Shown here: piece by piece, positions 11,053-22,240 of the stretch | Numbering within the stretch: position 1 is the stretch's first letter | Layout: every line of letters starts with the position of its first letter | DNA from: Oegoconia quadripuncta | Taxonomy: Eukaryota > Arthropoda > Insecta > Lepidoptera > Autostichidae | Assembly (NCBI GenBank): GCA_949316235.1 | Contig: OX438745.1 | Span: 2,919,001-2,983,000 of the forward strand | DNA length: 64,000 bases | Direction of reading: 5' to 3' | Position numbers and translations under genes: made by a program | Notes under the pieces: model-generated | What the model was told of the DNA's origin: nothing | Database searches by the model: none | The model's input: the letters and a program-made list of their open reading frames with translations, nothing else

Positions 11053-11245
11053 TCGACCTGTTTGGTGTAGTGGTTAGAAACTCTGATCACTATACTAAAA
11101 GGTCGCGGGTTCGAATCCCGCAAGGGGCATATGTTTGTATGATGAATACGGACACGTGTACCCGAGTTATTGATGTTTTCATTTATAATAAGTATTTATT
11201 TACAAAAAAAAATGTATTTGTAATGTATAAAGTATACGACGAATT
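11053..11245 (+). mobile_element. SINE, family B, 3'-truncated
   Basis: Intact tRNA-like head and part of the body, ending in the a-rich run after attataagtatttattt. Confidence 0.75.
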
Positions 11246-11378
11246 ACTTGTTTTGACTGAGACTGACTTATGAAGTGAAGAAATAAGAAAAATAAGACCT
11301 GGCTATTATGGGCTAAGATCCCTTTGCCTTCTCCGAAAGGAGAGAATAAAACGAAAAAAAAAATAGCTCTGTCCTATG

Positions 11379-12268
11379 CATGGACTTATTATTTAAACAG
11401 GACTGATAACTATCAAAAGAATCATTTAGGAAAATGATCACTATGTCAACGCAATAAGGTATTAAATTGGATGCACCATACACAAAGGCAAATCCGAGCC
11501 GAGAGAGATAGAAATAACGGAGGCCGTGTGTCTCGTTCTTACATCTTGCCAGCAAAAAAAATGATTATGATCAACAGTTTTGGCTTCTCAAAAATTCCAT
11601 TGAAACACTTATATTTTTATGTTATTTTAACAATTATAAATAAACAAATAACATTCGCATTAATTTCTTTTCATATATTCTTAAATCAAACAGAAAACAT
11701 ACATTTTTATTTCGATTTTGTTATTTTTATGGTAACCCTGAAAAGCATGTCATGTCATGGCGGTTCGGTGATGGTTCGGTGTGATTTTGAATTTTCTTTG
11801 CATTAAAAGTTTTTTAAAGTATTTGTTATATTATAACAAGTAAAAGGAGTAAAATGGTGAAAAAGTGTTGCGTTTATACTTGCCCAAGTGAATCCTATGG
11901 TGGTTGCAACATATCTTTCCACAGGTAAGCTAAAAATAATATTTTTGTAAATCAAAGAAGTAGGATGCCCATGAATTCTTGAAATGAGTCGAAATATGTC
12001 AAATATGTGTGATTGATTAGGGTCCTGACTGTTGTGCTATTATTGCAGTTTCCCAAAAAATGAAGAAATGCGAAATAAATGGCTCACGCCGGCAAATGTC
12101 AAAACGCCAAAGTTTTTTGACAAATATTTTATTACAACATTTGTCCCAAGTAACAAATATATTGTGGTCACCCTGTTAGACAGAGACAAACGGCCTCTAC
12201 GTTACACATCCTGCTCGGCTCGTTTTTCAGCGGCGAGTACTCAGTCCTGTTTAAATAATAAGTCCATG
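11379..12268 (+). mobile_element. P-element-like THAP transposon, internally deleted, copy 1 (890 bp)
   Basis: Perfect 28-bp terminal inverted repeats (11379-11406 and 12241-12268) begin CATGGACTTATT and are flanked by an 8-bp target duplication GTCCTATG (11371-11378, 12269-12276). P elements also begin CATG and make 8-bp duplications. The interior encodes the start of a THAP-type zinc finger. Nearly identical to the copy at 51646-52524, differing mainly by 11 bp near 11763-11785. Confidence 0.88.
11854..12264 (+). pseudogene. Truncated THAP-domain transposase start (two exons)
   Basis: Exon 1 is 11854-11924: MVKKCCVYTCPSESYGGCN then ISFH. It ends ACAG|GTAAGC. The intron reaches TTATTGCAG at 12048 and exon 2 opens FPKNEEMRNKWLTPANVKTP. 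C-x(n)-C plus the FPK..RNKW block is the N-terminal half of a C2CH THAP finger. The C-terminal C-x2-H half and the whole catalytic region are missing, and the frame runs into the right inverted repeat. It could at most give a short THAP-like peptide. Confidence 0.65.
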
Positions 12269-12379
12269 GTCCTATGGCAATGGGTTGCGACAATGAGGTT
12301 GACTGGTTGCCATCCTCAAAAATAAGAAGAAGAAGAAGAAGATGCAAATAGTACTTACCTTTAATGATTTAGGTATATC

Positions 12380-12600
12380 AGGTTTAAAAATATCCTATAT
12401 AACAGATGACCTAATAAGGTTCTTAATAGGTTTCTGTTTTATAGTGTCTTTAAATTTATTAAAAGGAAGACTTTCTTTAAACTTCCAACATACATATGTA
12501 GCTTCATAAAAATTATAACTATTGGTAATTGAAACGACATTATTAACATAAATATCCCTTTCCTCCATATTGCCATGCCTGACAAGGTACATGTGTATGT
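12380..12600 (-). pseudogene. LINE reverse-transcriptase C-terminal fragment (family d)
   Basis: Minus strand reads KESLPFNKFKDTIKQKPIKN, the end of a Jockey/CR1-type ORF2, like PLNKFKAIIKQKLL at 27497-27802. Frameshifted and short. Confidence 0.6.
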
Positions 12601-13539
12601 TAGTACTTACCTATGTATTGTAACTATGACATGTGTAATGCAATAAACATATGAATTAAAGATTTTGTATATCTACAGGAGCCTTATTGAAAAAGCGTAT
12701 GCTCCCTTTGAATGAATTACTGACTTTGCGAAGGCGACTTATGTGACCTGCAAGTTTATCTTTATTTCTTGCATTGACAACGTGTTTATCAATAAACTGT
12801 ATTCTGGCAAATAAATAATTTCTTTCTTTCTTTCATATATAAAATGGAACAAGAAGAAAACTATAGTAGTTGGGTTTACTATACTTTATTTGTGAATTGT
12901 ACATATAACTTATTGTGCAGTGGTGGCGTACGTAATATAGTCTGTAGTGGTTAATGACAGATGATGACGTGTAGATGTGATATGACGTACGGTGTGACGT
13001 ATGTAGATAGGTTTATGGTTGCATCTATGAGCGACTGTACGAATGGAGTGTATGTATGTATGTGTGAAGATTGGCGTAGACATCCCTAATCATAAATAAC
13101 TGATCCATTAATTGATTCCGAGAGTCATTAATAAATAACCATCAAGTTGGAAACAATTAACTAATCCAGTTAGACCCTTTACTAATACAAAAACTAATTT
13201 AAAATTACTAACGAAACATAAAACTGAGCAAACTCGACACTTATCACATTCTGATGCAAATGTAATGTTTTGAATCCACCTCGGATCATGAACAACAATA
13301 AAACTTAACTCCCCATACTTTTATATAAGGAGCATACATCTGCCGAAGCTATTAACTCGGAAACTAGTATAAAATGAGCTCGCATAAAACTAAATGTCTT
13401 CTATTAAAAAGGTCCGTAACGACTGGAGGTGCAATATCAAGTTATAAGTCTCCGCAAACAATAATTTTAATGGGAAAAGGGAGCAAATCCTCGAATATAA
13501 TGCCACCCGTACTGAATAAATAAAGGGTGCGAAACGCGA

Positions 13540-13980
13540 CATGAACCAAATGCGATTAAGTACTTATGTGCGCGATTATACCAGCTCCCCTTGGGCTGGC
13601 AGACAGAGACAGAAAACTAGAAACCTCACGACAACAATAAGGACAGAAACAGAGGGGAGATACGCAATTAAGGGGTAGCGCGTGAATTGGGCCAAAATTT
13701 AAGCGGAAAGCTATTTATCTGTATATTACTTTATTGTCGATCCATTAACGTGGGACAAGGACGGCGTTATGCGCAAGAGGGAGACGTCATTACCGAGCAA
13801 ATTGGGGTTGTTACGCGTTTGCGGATTTCGCCACCGAATTTGATAGAGCGGTTGGCAGTGCGTTTTATTGTGCGTGGGAATGAGATGGTGATACGGCATT
13901 TAATGTTGCCAGTTACGAAAGATCAATTGGTTGTTAATAATGGACGCCTTTGTCAGATGTAATTGAGAGACGGTTAGATA
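13540..13980. other. Repeat-free, relatively GC-rich intronic block
   Basis: Not part of any repeat family seen here, with more CpG (ttacgcgtttgcgg, gacgtcatta) than its surroundings. A 91-codon open frame (13687-13962) has no recognisable motif. It may be conserved regulatory DNA of the homeobox gene; that is inference only. Confidence 0.3.
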
Positions 13981-14284
13981 ATTTATATTGCGCGGTAGTT
14001 ATGTCTGATTAATGTTTGCTTTAGAAAATTACGGGTAGTTGTTGATCTTTGGTAATAGTTTTGCAAGAGAGAAGTTTATAGTTAATCATTTTAACAGTTT
14101 CGATTTGTGAATAGAATTAGTAGCTAGCCAAGCTACTTTTTACGTCAACCGTTTAATTGACGTTTGAATAGGTTTTCACAAAGTACTGTATGAGCTGTAT
14201 GACTAAGGATATTTTATTTACAGACGAAATACATGACAAATGAGATATTTATAGCTTAAAAATAAACAGTTACTATATAAAAGT

Positions 14285-14565
14285 TCTTCTTCATCAATTT
14301 AAGAGCTATGCTCTTGTCGGTGGAGTAACGACCATGTCTCTCTACTTTCCGCCCTCGTTGTAACCTCTTGGTACGACACGATATTCACCTTTTCTTTCAC
14401 TTAGTCAAAGTAATTACGCCTAGGTCTTCCCCTTCCTCTCTTTCATTCAATCTTTCCCTCAATTATGTTCTTCAAAAAAATATCGTGTCTCATCAAGTGA
14501 CCTATCATCTTTCCTCTTCGGTTCTCAACTGTGGCTAACCGGCATCTCTTCTCCTTTACACGTAC
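14285..14565 (-). pseudogene. LINE reverse-transcriptase C-terminal fragment (family b)
   Basis: Minus strand reads KERGRGRPRRNYFD and KEKVNIVSYQEV with internal stops, the same ending as the plus-strand copy at 26935-27380. Confidence 0.6.
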
Positions 14566-14950
14566 ACGTAAAAGTTATACTACAAAATTATGTATCTACT
14601 TTTACGGACTACTGTACAATAAGAGATAAATATAAGTATTCTTTGTTTTATTTATGTGTGGTTTTGCGGTCCACTTTCGATTTTAGAAAGATATACTGTG
14701 TGCAGTAACGCGGACTCCATCTTTTTTCTATACCATACTAAAACATAATTAAATGCTATTTAATTATGGCCGTGCGTTGAAGTCGAACAACATCCGTTCA
14801 AATTACAACCGACCAACTGGATTGTTACAAAATGGTAATTATTCCAACAAAGTCGTATTCACACAGTTACATTATTATGTGCGGCAATGTACCATGGCTA
14901 ATGGTACAGTCAGAGTTGGTAGTTTGTACACAAAGCAGCTTAAAGTCTAA

Positions 14951-15015
14951 GGCCAGTATTAATAAACCGTTCTCAAGATTGACATGCCCTCAAGTTGACG
15001 CTTGAGAATCTGCTG
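14951..15015. mobile_element. PIF-like MITE terminal fragment
   Basis: ggccagtattaataaacc, followed by ctcaag repeats, resembles the left end of the MITE at 5666. Confidence 0.5.
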
Positions 15016-15060
15016 CATATTAGAACAGCATCAGAAAAAATTTACATTTTTCATTTCAAC

Positions 15061-15265
15061 ACATTTGGGGGACTTCTTATCTCTGACAACCGGAACACAA
15101 CAATGCTAACATTGCTGCTTGGCGGCAGATTTAGATAAGATGGTGGTAGCTAGCCAGGCGGACATTTAAAATGCCCTACCGTGATCCCTAATGATCCCCA
15201 ATGGGGATCGAACTCGCGACGTCCGAATCGCAAACCCAATGTTGTTTATTAAGCCACGGAGGTGG
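15061..15265 (-). mobile_element. SINE, family A, truncated and internally deleted
   Basis: Reverse copy of the family-A body and head (aagccacggaggtgg at its 5' end). It has lost the tail and part of the segment near 15175. Confidence 0.7.
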
Positions 15266-15869
15266 TTAGATCAATAGTGCCACATTTGGTCATCAATGAT
15301 AGAACGGTACTTCATAAAATGTCCGGAAATATTAACATAAAGGTCATCAAACTAATTCCAATGATTTCTATTTGATTTGCTAATTGCGTTGCTAAGTTTA
15401 TGTAGTCGTAAATATTGGGCTTGTTTGCAATCTGCCAGCAGTTTTAATTGTCTGTGGCGCCAGGGCTGTCAATTATACGATTTTTCGATTATTTTAGTAG
15501 TTCGAAAAAGATAAACATTTTTTTTTGCAAGTACAAATTTAAAAATAAAAAAAAATCCAATAACAATTTTTATTTAGTAATAGTACATTATTGCAAAGGC
15601 CGGGAAATAGGCAATTGCAGGTTGTAATGTTCCAAATTCAAAAAACGCTCCTGCAATGGATTTATTGTTCGCTGTCCGTAAATTAGATACTTCGCGTGTT
15701 CTTTTTTCGAAAGTAACGACAATATTTCCATGCATGTTTGAGAAAAAACTATAACTGAGTCCTAAGATATGATAAAGTATACTATTGAAAAATATTCATA
15801 ACCAGCTTCCCGTACCGGGCTTCTACTGCGTGGAATAACTTGAGAGCAGTTATGTTTAATTTGTTTATA

Positions 15870-16095
15870 TTAGGTCCTTACATATGAAATTGGCGTTTTG
15901 TCGTACTGGCCACTTAGATCTCAAATATCTCCGATGGGGCAGTCCAAAGCGCCTTCAAAGATTTTATTGATTCCCGAAAGTGCATAAATAGCAATGGTAC
16001 ATACCTACTTTGATTAAATAAATATGTTATATTTTGAAAAAATCGACTTTAGATTAGTCCCTTACAAAACGCCAATTTCATATGTTAGGACCTAT
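15870..16095. mobile_element. Mariner-like MITE (~225 bp)
   Basis: About 30-bp inverted repeats reading taggtccttacatatgaaat then tggcgttttgt at the left and the reverse at the right, with TA at both outer ends. Related to, but shorter than, the MITEs at 21.8 and 57.3 kb. Confidence 0.7.
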
Positions 16096-16139
16096 AACTA
16101 CTCGCTTTATCGGGATAAAAAATGTCCTATGTTTTAATA

Positions 16140-16610
16140 TCCAGGGTAAGTTCTAGTAGTGAATGCTGGGTATGGCAAAAGAAGAATGAAAGTAGAATAA
16201 ATGCAGTGGAAATGAGATCATTGAGAAGTATGAATGGGGTGACTCTGATAGATAGAATCAGAAATAGTGTAATTAGGGAGTTAAGCAGTGTGAATGAAGA
16301 TGTAGTGACAAAGATTGAAAAAGGTATGCTGAGATGGTTTGGACATGTGGAGAGGATGAATGAAAGAAGACTTACGAAAGAGATATACAAAGCGAATGTG
16401 GATGGTAGTGTTGGTAGGGGAAGACCACGGCGAACGTACCATGATCAAATTGGGGACGTCTTAAAGAAGGCCAAGTCAAAAGTACCCTAAACCGACGAGC
16501 ATGTAGTAACCTTATGAGAGTGAAGGAAGCAGAAGAGGTGTGTCAGGATCGTAGCAAGTGGAAGTCTGTGGTCTCTGCCTACCCCAACGGGAAACTGGCG
16601 TGACATTATG
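16140..16610 (+). pseudogene. LINE reverse-transcriptase C-terminal fragment (family c)
   Basis: Open frame with ECWVWQKKNESRINAVEMRS, MLRWFGHVERM and GRGRPRRTYHDQIGDVLKKA. After a frameshift it continues (VCQDRSKWKSVVSAYP) to about 16600. Typical end of an insect non-LTR ORF2. The 5' part is absent. Confidence 0.75.
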
Positions 16611-16911
16611 TATGTACATTATGTAAGTTCTGCCCTATATACAAAATTACATCCAAATCCGTTATTTGCTGTGACATTTTTATTTGTGTTGTCTACATAA
16701 TTATATAGGGTTCTCTATTTCAGACTGTACGTATGTACGTAAGGGAAACTAACGAAATAAAAACATTTTTGATTTTCATTACGATTGAACACTCATTGCA
16801 CGAGTTCCACTCACACTTGGCCGATTTAAAACGAAGCATTCAACATTGAAACTTCTAAAAATCTCAAAAATTCACGCATCAATATAATATTTGATATCCA
16901 ACATGTCCCCA

Positions 16912-17015
16912 AGATGAATGATCGCCGCCCCCCGCCGGGGCGCGTGTTAACATCCCGGCGCCCTGGGGCTCCGCCCCGAGGCAGGGAGGACTGCGAGGGG
17001 TCAACAGACGAGAGG
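16912..17015. other. GC-rich island of unknown origin
   Basis: About 100 bp of strongly GC-rich sequence (ccgccggggcgcg, ggggctccgccccgagg) inside AT-rich DNA. It contains small self-complementary stretches. I do not recognise it. Confidence 0.4.
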
Positions 17016-17140
17016 AATTTCCATATACCTATAGTTATAGTACCTAATGTTTTCAATAGGTAAGTTAGTAAGAGCAGTACAAAATTGAATGGTAACAATG
17101 GAATTTGGTTGTCGGCCCGGAACAGTATGGCCAAGTTATA

Positions 17141-17385
17141 CTGACGACCGATTGGTGTAATGGATAGTGACCCCATCGGCGAAACCAACGGTTGCGGGTT
17201 CGAATCCCGCGAGGGGTAAATGTTTGTGTGATGAATACGAACATTTATTCCCGAGTCTTGGATGTTTATATAAATATTTATGTTTGTTTATCCGTTATCT
17301 AGTATCCATAGCACAAGCTTTGCTTAGTTTGGGACTAGATGATTGGTGTAAGTGTCCGAAATATTTATTCATTTATTTATACAGG
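17141..17385 (+). mobile_element. SINE, family C
   Basis: tRNA-like head (gaccgattggtgtaatgg, gggttcgaatcccgcgagg) with a body related to family B (gatgaatacgaacatttatt, ggactagatga). A second copy lies at 43530-43740. Confidence 0.75.
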
Positions 17386-17462
17386 AAGACTTGTAGTCCA
17401 GTTAAAATACATAATTTTTGTGGTGTGACTTCCTATTATCTTAAAGTTCTTGATTTTTTATA

Positions 17463-18352
17463 GACAAAGCCAAAGTCAAAGCTATTTATTATGAATCACA
17501 GGTAGCATTTGGTCTTACAAAATCCTTAGAGCGCTATGTTCCGCCGTAAAGGCATACAAATATGACAACATTTTAGCAATTACAATTTACAAAAATTAAC
17601 TTAATTTACTAATACAATTATGTCAAATAAAATACATTACATATATGATTAATAGGTACGTTACAACAGGTTACAATACAATTATATTGACTTGTCATCT
17701 AAGAATTCGTGTAAGCTGTAATAAAATTTTTGGACCAACAGATCATGAAGTTTCCTCTTAAATACTGGTTTCCCTAATCAATTTTGGAATCTTATTATAA
17801 ATGTGGGGAATTCTGCAGTATACGTTTTTCGAGAATAAAGTCGTTTTACAAGGGAGTAACATCATTTGAACACTAATTTTCACACGGCTATGAAATTTGA
17901 ATTTATCTAAGTTTACTTTGTCAAAAGCAGCACATTCATAAATATTCAAGCAAGGAAGTGGCTGTATTTATTTTATTTAGCAAACTTCACAGCGTTACAT
18001 GTTCATTACAATGAAGAAACTAATTACAATCTATATAGCCAAAAATGAAGCTTGACAAATTAAAAAAACTAAAAATGTGGGAGAAGAAAAGTAACAGATC
18101 GAAATATGATAGATAAAGAAATGACAGCTAATATAAAGAATAGTGAATACGAGTGTTAGGTGTGTGTTGGTGTGTGGGTGTTTGTGTGAATATTTGTGTG
18201 TATATATTAAGTTTCTTAAAATATGGTCTACAAGAATCAGTTTGCTTCAAATTACACTTTGTTCTGATGCAACGTTTTTGTGCCTTAAATACAGAAGTCC
18301 AGTCGGTAGACTTACTCCAGAATATTAGGCCATATCTCAGAATTGACTCCAC
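17463..18352 (-). pseudogene. LINE (Jockey/CR1-type, family d), 3' part of ORF2 and 3' UTR
   Basis: Minus strand at 18352-18128 begins MESILRYGLIFWSKSTDW and contains FKAQKRCIRTKCN. After an interruption (about 17950-18180) it resumes at 17949-17758 with LPCKTTLFSKNVYCRIPHIY. The 3' UTR, ending in a tcaaagtcaaag-type tail, lies at 17463-17700. The order matches one decayed element. Confidence 0.65.
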
Positions 18353-18479
18353 ATATCCATATAGAAGGATATAGAGTACCCATCAGTAATAGTATAAAAA
18401 TATTTTCCATTCTGTAGATTGCTTTAGATATAGTATAGGTATTCAATTTTAAAACCTACAATATTAAATTAAAGTTACT

Positions 18480-19215
18480 AGTGTGAACTTCATTGCGTTG
18501 TAGAAGATGCTAAGATTTTATTTCATAGGATAAGATTATCACTTGAAAACGTCACTATTAATATTACATTTAAAAGACATCAGCATTTTGGGGCCAGTGT
18601 TTTGTCACCTAATAAAAGGTACACCTAAAAAAAGTCGGTACTAAAGACTATCAACTTAGCTATTCAAAAGAATTTTTGGAACCTTAGTATAGTTATAAGA
18701 AATATTTGAAAATATCGCTCTCAGAAAACATTTTGGCTCACAAACTATACAAAAACTAAATTCTTTCCAAAAAAAAAAAAATAGACAAGTGACAACTGAC
18801 ATTTTTGACTGTGAGGTTATAATTTGTAGGGATAACAGCAACAGCGAGCGAGCGACGGAATGGCGACGGACGACTCTGAAAAGAAAAACAATTTTTCTTT
18901 GGCCTAGCATCTAGTTTCCATGCGTGAGAATGCATGTGGTTAATGTTGCCAGTATATAATTTCAAAGTTCCCCAAACCATATTTCAAACCTCTTTTGTTC
19001 TTTTCTAAAGTCCTTTAAAAATATATGTGTTAGGTTTTTAGCACGTCTGGTACTAAGAGTTCAAGACTATATTTATTAATTGAAGTGACAACAAACTGGC
19101 CCAAAGATGTATCGATCTGTGCTTTTGTCCTTTACTGCTCATTCACAAAGCTCACTTCCCAGAGAAGAACGAGCAACAAACTCTAGGGTTGCTCTTTTAA
19201 AGAGATTATGGGTTA
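18480..19215 (-). mobile_element. LINE family d 3' UTR split by a MITE
   Basis: 18490-18571 and 19134-19215 match the reverse of the 3' UTR at 27840-27990 (gagcaaccctagagtttctt, cgttttcaagtgataat), in the right order. The gap between them is filled by the MITE at 18572-19133, so the MITE is younger than this LINE copy. Confidence 0.7.
18572..19133. mobile_element. MITE family H, copy 1 (~560 bp)
   Basis: Imperfect inverted ends built around ttgggccagtKtKttgtcac. Shares its full length with 31906-32508, including a homopolymer A run and the agcaacagcgagcgagcg block. It contains the uninterrupted site gtagggataacagc, the empty counterpart of an insertion in copy 2. Confidence 0.7.
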
Positions 19216-20044
19216 CAATTTGTGATTTCGTAATTATATGAATAATAACACAGCTATGTCCATGCTTGCTTATCATATCTCTTAAAACAATTTTCTAGAA
19301 ATTAATCAACGGCTACTATATTTTCTAAATATAGTTTATTGAGTCAATCAATCAAATACTCTTTATTGCACAATGTAACTCTTAATTGAGTCGTGACATT
19401 TGCCCTCGGTCAATTTTTTCATAAATATAAAGTAGTTGTTAATCGATTTTTTTTTGAAAATAGTTACATGAATTCTAAATATATACTCCGACGCAATGAA
19501 ATTCACAGTGGTAATTTTAATCTATGTTTTATTACTAAATAGCTATATACTATATCTAAAGCAAACAATCGATTTGTTAGAAAATATTTTTATTCTGTCA
19601 CCGACAGGTACTCTATCCATGTGCAAAAAATCACGGCCTTTAAAATTATAGGAAGTTACAAGTGTATCCTTACTGGCTTATTGGAAGACATGAACAATTT
19701 TGATATGGAAAATCGCCTATATCTATTATTGATTAAACTGTGTATGTTATGATGGAGTGTGTCCGGAATGAGGCTGAACGATACCAATTCATGCTCTTAA
19801 TAAATTATAGTGGAGAGGTAGGGTTATGTAACAGTTTTCTGTCTGCGCCGACGTCAGGGGCAGCTAGGATGCTATACAAGATGATGCAAATAGCGGTTAA
19901 ACGGCGATCAAATCAATTAAATTAGATGTTTTATAAGTGGCAGTACAATGAGGGTGACATTTTCTATTAAGAAAAAACCCTCCATTAAATTAAAACAGAC
20001 CAAAAAAAAAACTGTGTAGTTTCGGCACGTAAAAATAATTGTAC

Positions 20045-20284
20045 CAACCCGTCTTTTATCGTGGGTGTCTTAAAAGGTGACTATGGGAGTTCCCACTAAA
20101 AAATGATTAGCACGTTTTAACTGCGATGAGCTCACCTGTCACGTGTGCATTTCTGTATATTTCAAAGGTGAACCGTTTATGTTGTTTCAAGCAATAAACT
20201 TTTAATGTTTGGAACACCCAAACGCTAATGTTTGGGATATCTCTGACCACCCCATTTGGGATAAGGGTCGTGACGTTGTACATT
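20045..20284. repeat. Dispersed repeat family E
   Basis: Contains gtgggtgtcttaaaaggtga, cctgtcacgtgtgcatttct and gggatatctctgacc, shared with 26245-26500 and, in part, 61890-62070. Confidence 0.5.
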
Positions 20285-20440
20285 TCTGTTATAAATAAAT
20301 AAATATCCTTAGACATACACACAGCGCCGTCTAGTTCCACAGTAAGCTACTATAGGCTTGTGTTGTGGATACCAGATGATTGATATACTACATTTTTTTT
20401 TTGTTTGTAAATAAATACTTATTATAAATGTTATATTTAT
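20285..20440 (-). mobile_element. SINE, family B, tail part
   Basis: Reverse copy: taaataaatatccttagaca, cagcgccgtctagttccac and acaaacaaa-type runs. The tRNA-like head is missing. Confidence 0.65.
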
Positions 20441-20524
20441 GTCATATTTCGAAAGATGAGCCGTGGATATGGTTTAAAGCGTTAAAATTTTAATACAAAA
20501 CCTGGACACACAAAACACCCCTCG

Positions 20525-20603
20525 TTATTCGTAGGGGGATAACCCCCGACGAATAAACTGTCCTTCCGAGATTTTCCATAAGGAAGATCTCGGAAGGACA
20601 GTT
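20525..20603. repeat. Two abutting hairpins with the same loop
   Basis: Hairpin 1 (20525-20556) pairs ttattcgtaggggg with cccccgacgaataa around ataa. Hairpin 2 (20556-20603) pairs aactgtccttccgag plus attttcc with ggaagatctcggaaggac plus agtt, also around ataa. Each has a single mismatch. Confidence 0.7.
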
Positions 20604-21059
20604 CATCACTGTTACATGTAGATAAACAGGGACATTGGATTTTACTCTGTTATCTAAAATAGGGCTGTTGCGTTTACGTTTCCCTATTTTCTTTCTGTGT
20701 TGATAATTTTCTTGATATTGTTACTTTTGTTGCTATAATCGTAAAGTCACAAACAAAAGTATTTATACAAATAAATATTTATTTTTAAACAAACTAAAAA
20801 TAAATTCCTTTTATAACTTAAAAACTACAAGAGAAACCGAGTAGTTACTAATAAAATTGTAGTAGGTATTATAATGAAATTAAAAACTTATTCATTATTA
20901 ATTCTGCTCACACACATCGGTATGAGCACATGTAAAGCTTTCGTGAGCCTATGTATTCTTGCTTCGAAGATTGTAACAAGTGTATATATAAATTATAGTC
21001 TCTTTGATATTGACTGGTGTTTAGAATTCTAGTATTGCAGTATACGGTATGTGTACGGA

Positions 21060-21790
21060 CATGACGGTACATAACTAAATAGGATGTTCTTATATTGTAG
21101 TAGAAATGAATGGAAATCTATTTCCCCTGGGAGAAATACTTTGGTAGAAATAGGTGGAAGCACCGAGATCAGGAATAGGTATGAGTATGTCAGAGGAAGT
21201 CTGAAAGTGGAACCAATAACAGATAACTTGAGGAGTAATAGGTTAGCATGGTTTAGGCACATTATGACGAGGGATAACCTAACCGCCTCCGTGGCTCAAA
21301 GTAAACAACATGGGGTTTACGAATCGGAGGTCGCGGGTCGATCCCCAGCGGGGTACATGTTTAGTACTCGGTTTGGTTGATGGTAGGGCATTTAAATGTC
21401 CGCCTGGCTAGCTACCACCATCTTATCTAAATCTGCCGCCAAACAGCAATGTTAATAGCATTGTTGTGTTCCGGTTGTCAAAGATAAGATAGCCAGTTTC
21501 CCAAATATTTGGGTTTCCGGGTCAGTACGGTTCCATCTTCGGCCTCATCTTCACTTAGCATCAGGTGTGACTGAGGTCAAGTGCTAAACCGTTGTGCATA
21601 AAAAAAAGGGATGAAAGGCACGTAACGAGGAGAGTGCTAAGTATGAATGTGGAGATACAATGGCAGAGGAAGACTGAAGAAGGTGTGGGTAGACAGCGTG
21701 AGGAATCATAAGTATGTGATAGCGAGTGCGGAGATGACGGCCGATAGAGGAGAGAAAAAGGCAAGGGCAGAAAAATGATGATGGTGCTGT
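21060..21790 (+). pseudogene. LINE reverse-transcriptase C-terminal fragment (family a), split by a SINE
   Basis: Before the SINE the frame reads EIRNRYEYVRGSLKV and SNRLAWFRHIMTRD. After it, 21607-21790 continues (RDERHVTRRVLSMNVE) in the order expected for family a. The two parts are separated only by a family-A SINE with a short repeated target. Confidence 0.7.
21281..21607 (+). mobile_element. SINE, family A, full length, nested in a LINE
   Basis: tRNA-like head (cctccgtggctcaaag, aggtcgcgggtcgatcccc), conserved body with ctagctaccaccatcttatc and its internal near-complement gataagatagccag, and a tail ending gttgtgcataaaaaaa. The flanks share AGGGATRA (21270-21277 and 21607-21614), read as its target duplication. 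Confidence 0.85.
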
Positions 21791-21822
21791 TATAGCGTGG
21801 TCTCAAATTAATATGTTACGTC

Positions 21823-22240
21823 CTTACCTATGAAATTGGTGTTTTGTATGAAGAATTTCATTGAGACTGTTTTCTCCATACAAACATTTTTGATATTTTT
21901 TTTGGGAACGGCAAATCCAAATTTAGCTAAACTTTGTGTGTATTATCGAATAACATTAACTTAAGTATAGGCAGCGTTATTTTTTAAAAGTAACCGCTTT
22001 ATAAAAGTTTCAGCGAATCTAAGAAATGATTATGGGAAGCACATGAAAAGAGCTCTGTTCAAAATTTTTTTATTATGTGATTTAGCCCAGAAATTAAAAA
22101 ATATTTCATGTCAAACCTTGAAATAATATCCCATTTTCCAAATAAAAAACAAATTTGGATATGCTTTGAAAATCGCAGGAATTGGTACATATGATTAACG
22201 AAGAAAAAAACCTCCAATTTCATAGGTAAAGACCCAATAT
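21823..22240. mobile_element. Mariner-like MITE, copy B (~415 bp)
   Basis: Inverted ends gtccttacctatgaaattgg and ccaatttcataggtaaagac. The interior is nearly the same as 57271-57690 (ttttttgggaacggcaaatc, aatgattatgggaagcacat). Non-coding. Confidence 0.75.

Noticed and set aside
16122..16490. Host gene encoding a 122-residue protein
   Set aside because: Contains the FGHVERM...GRGRPRRTYHDQIGDVL block of LINE ORF2 C-termini.
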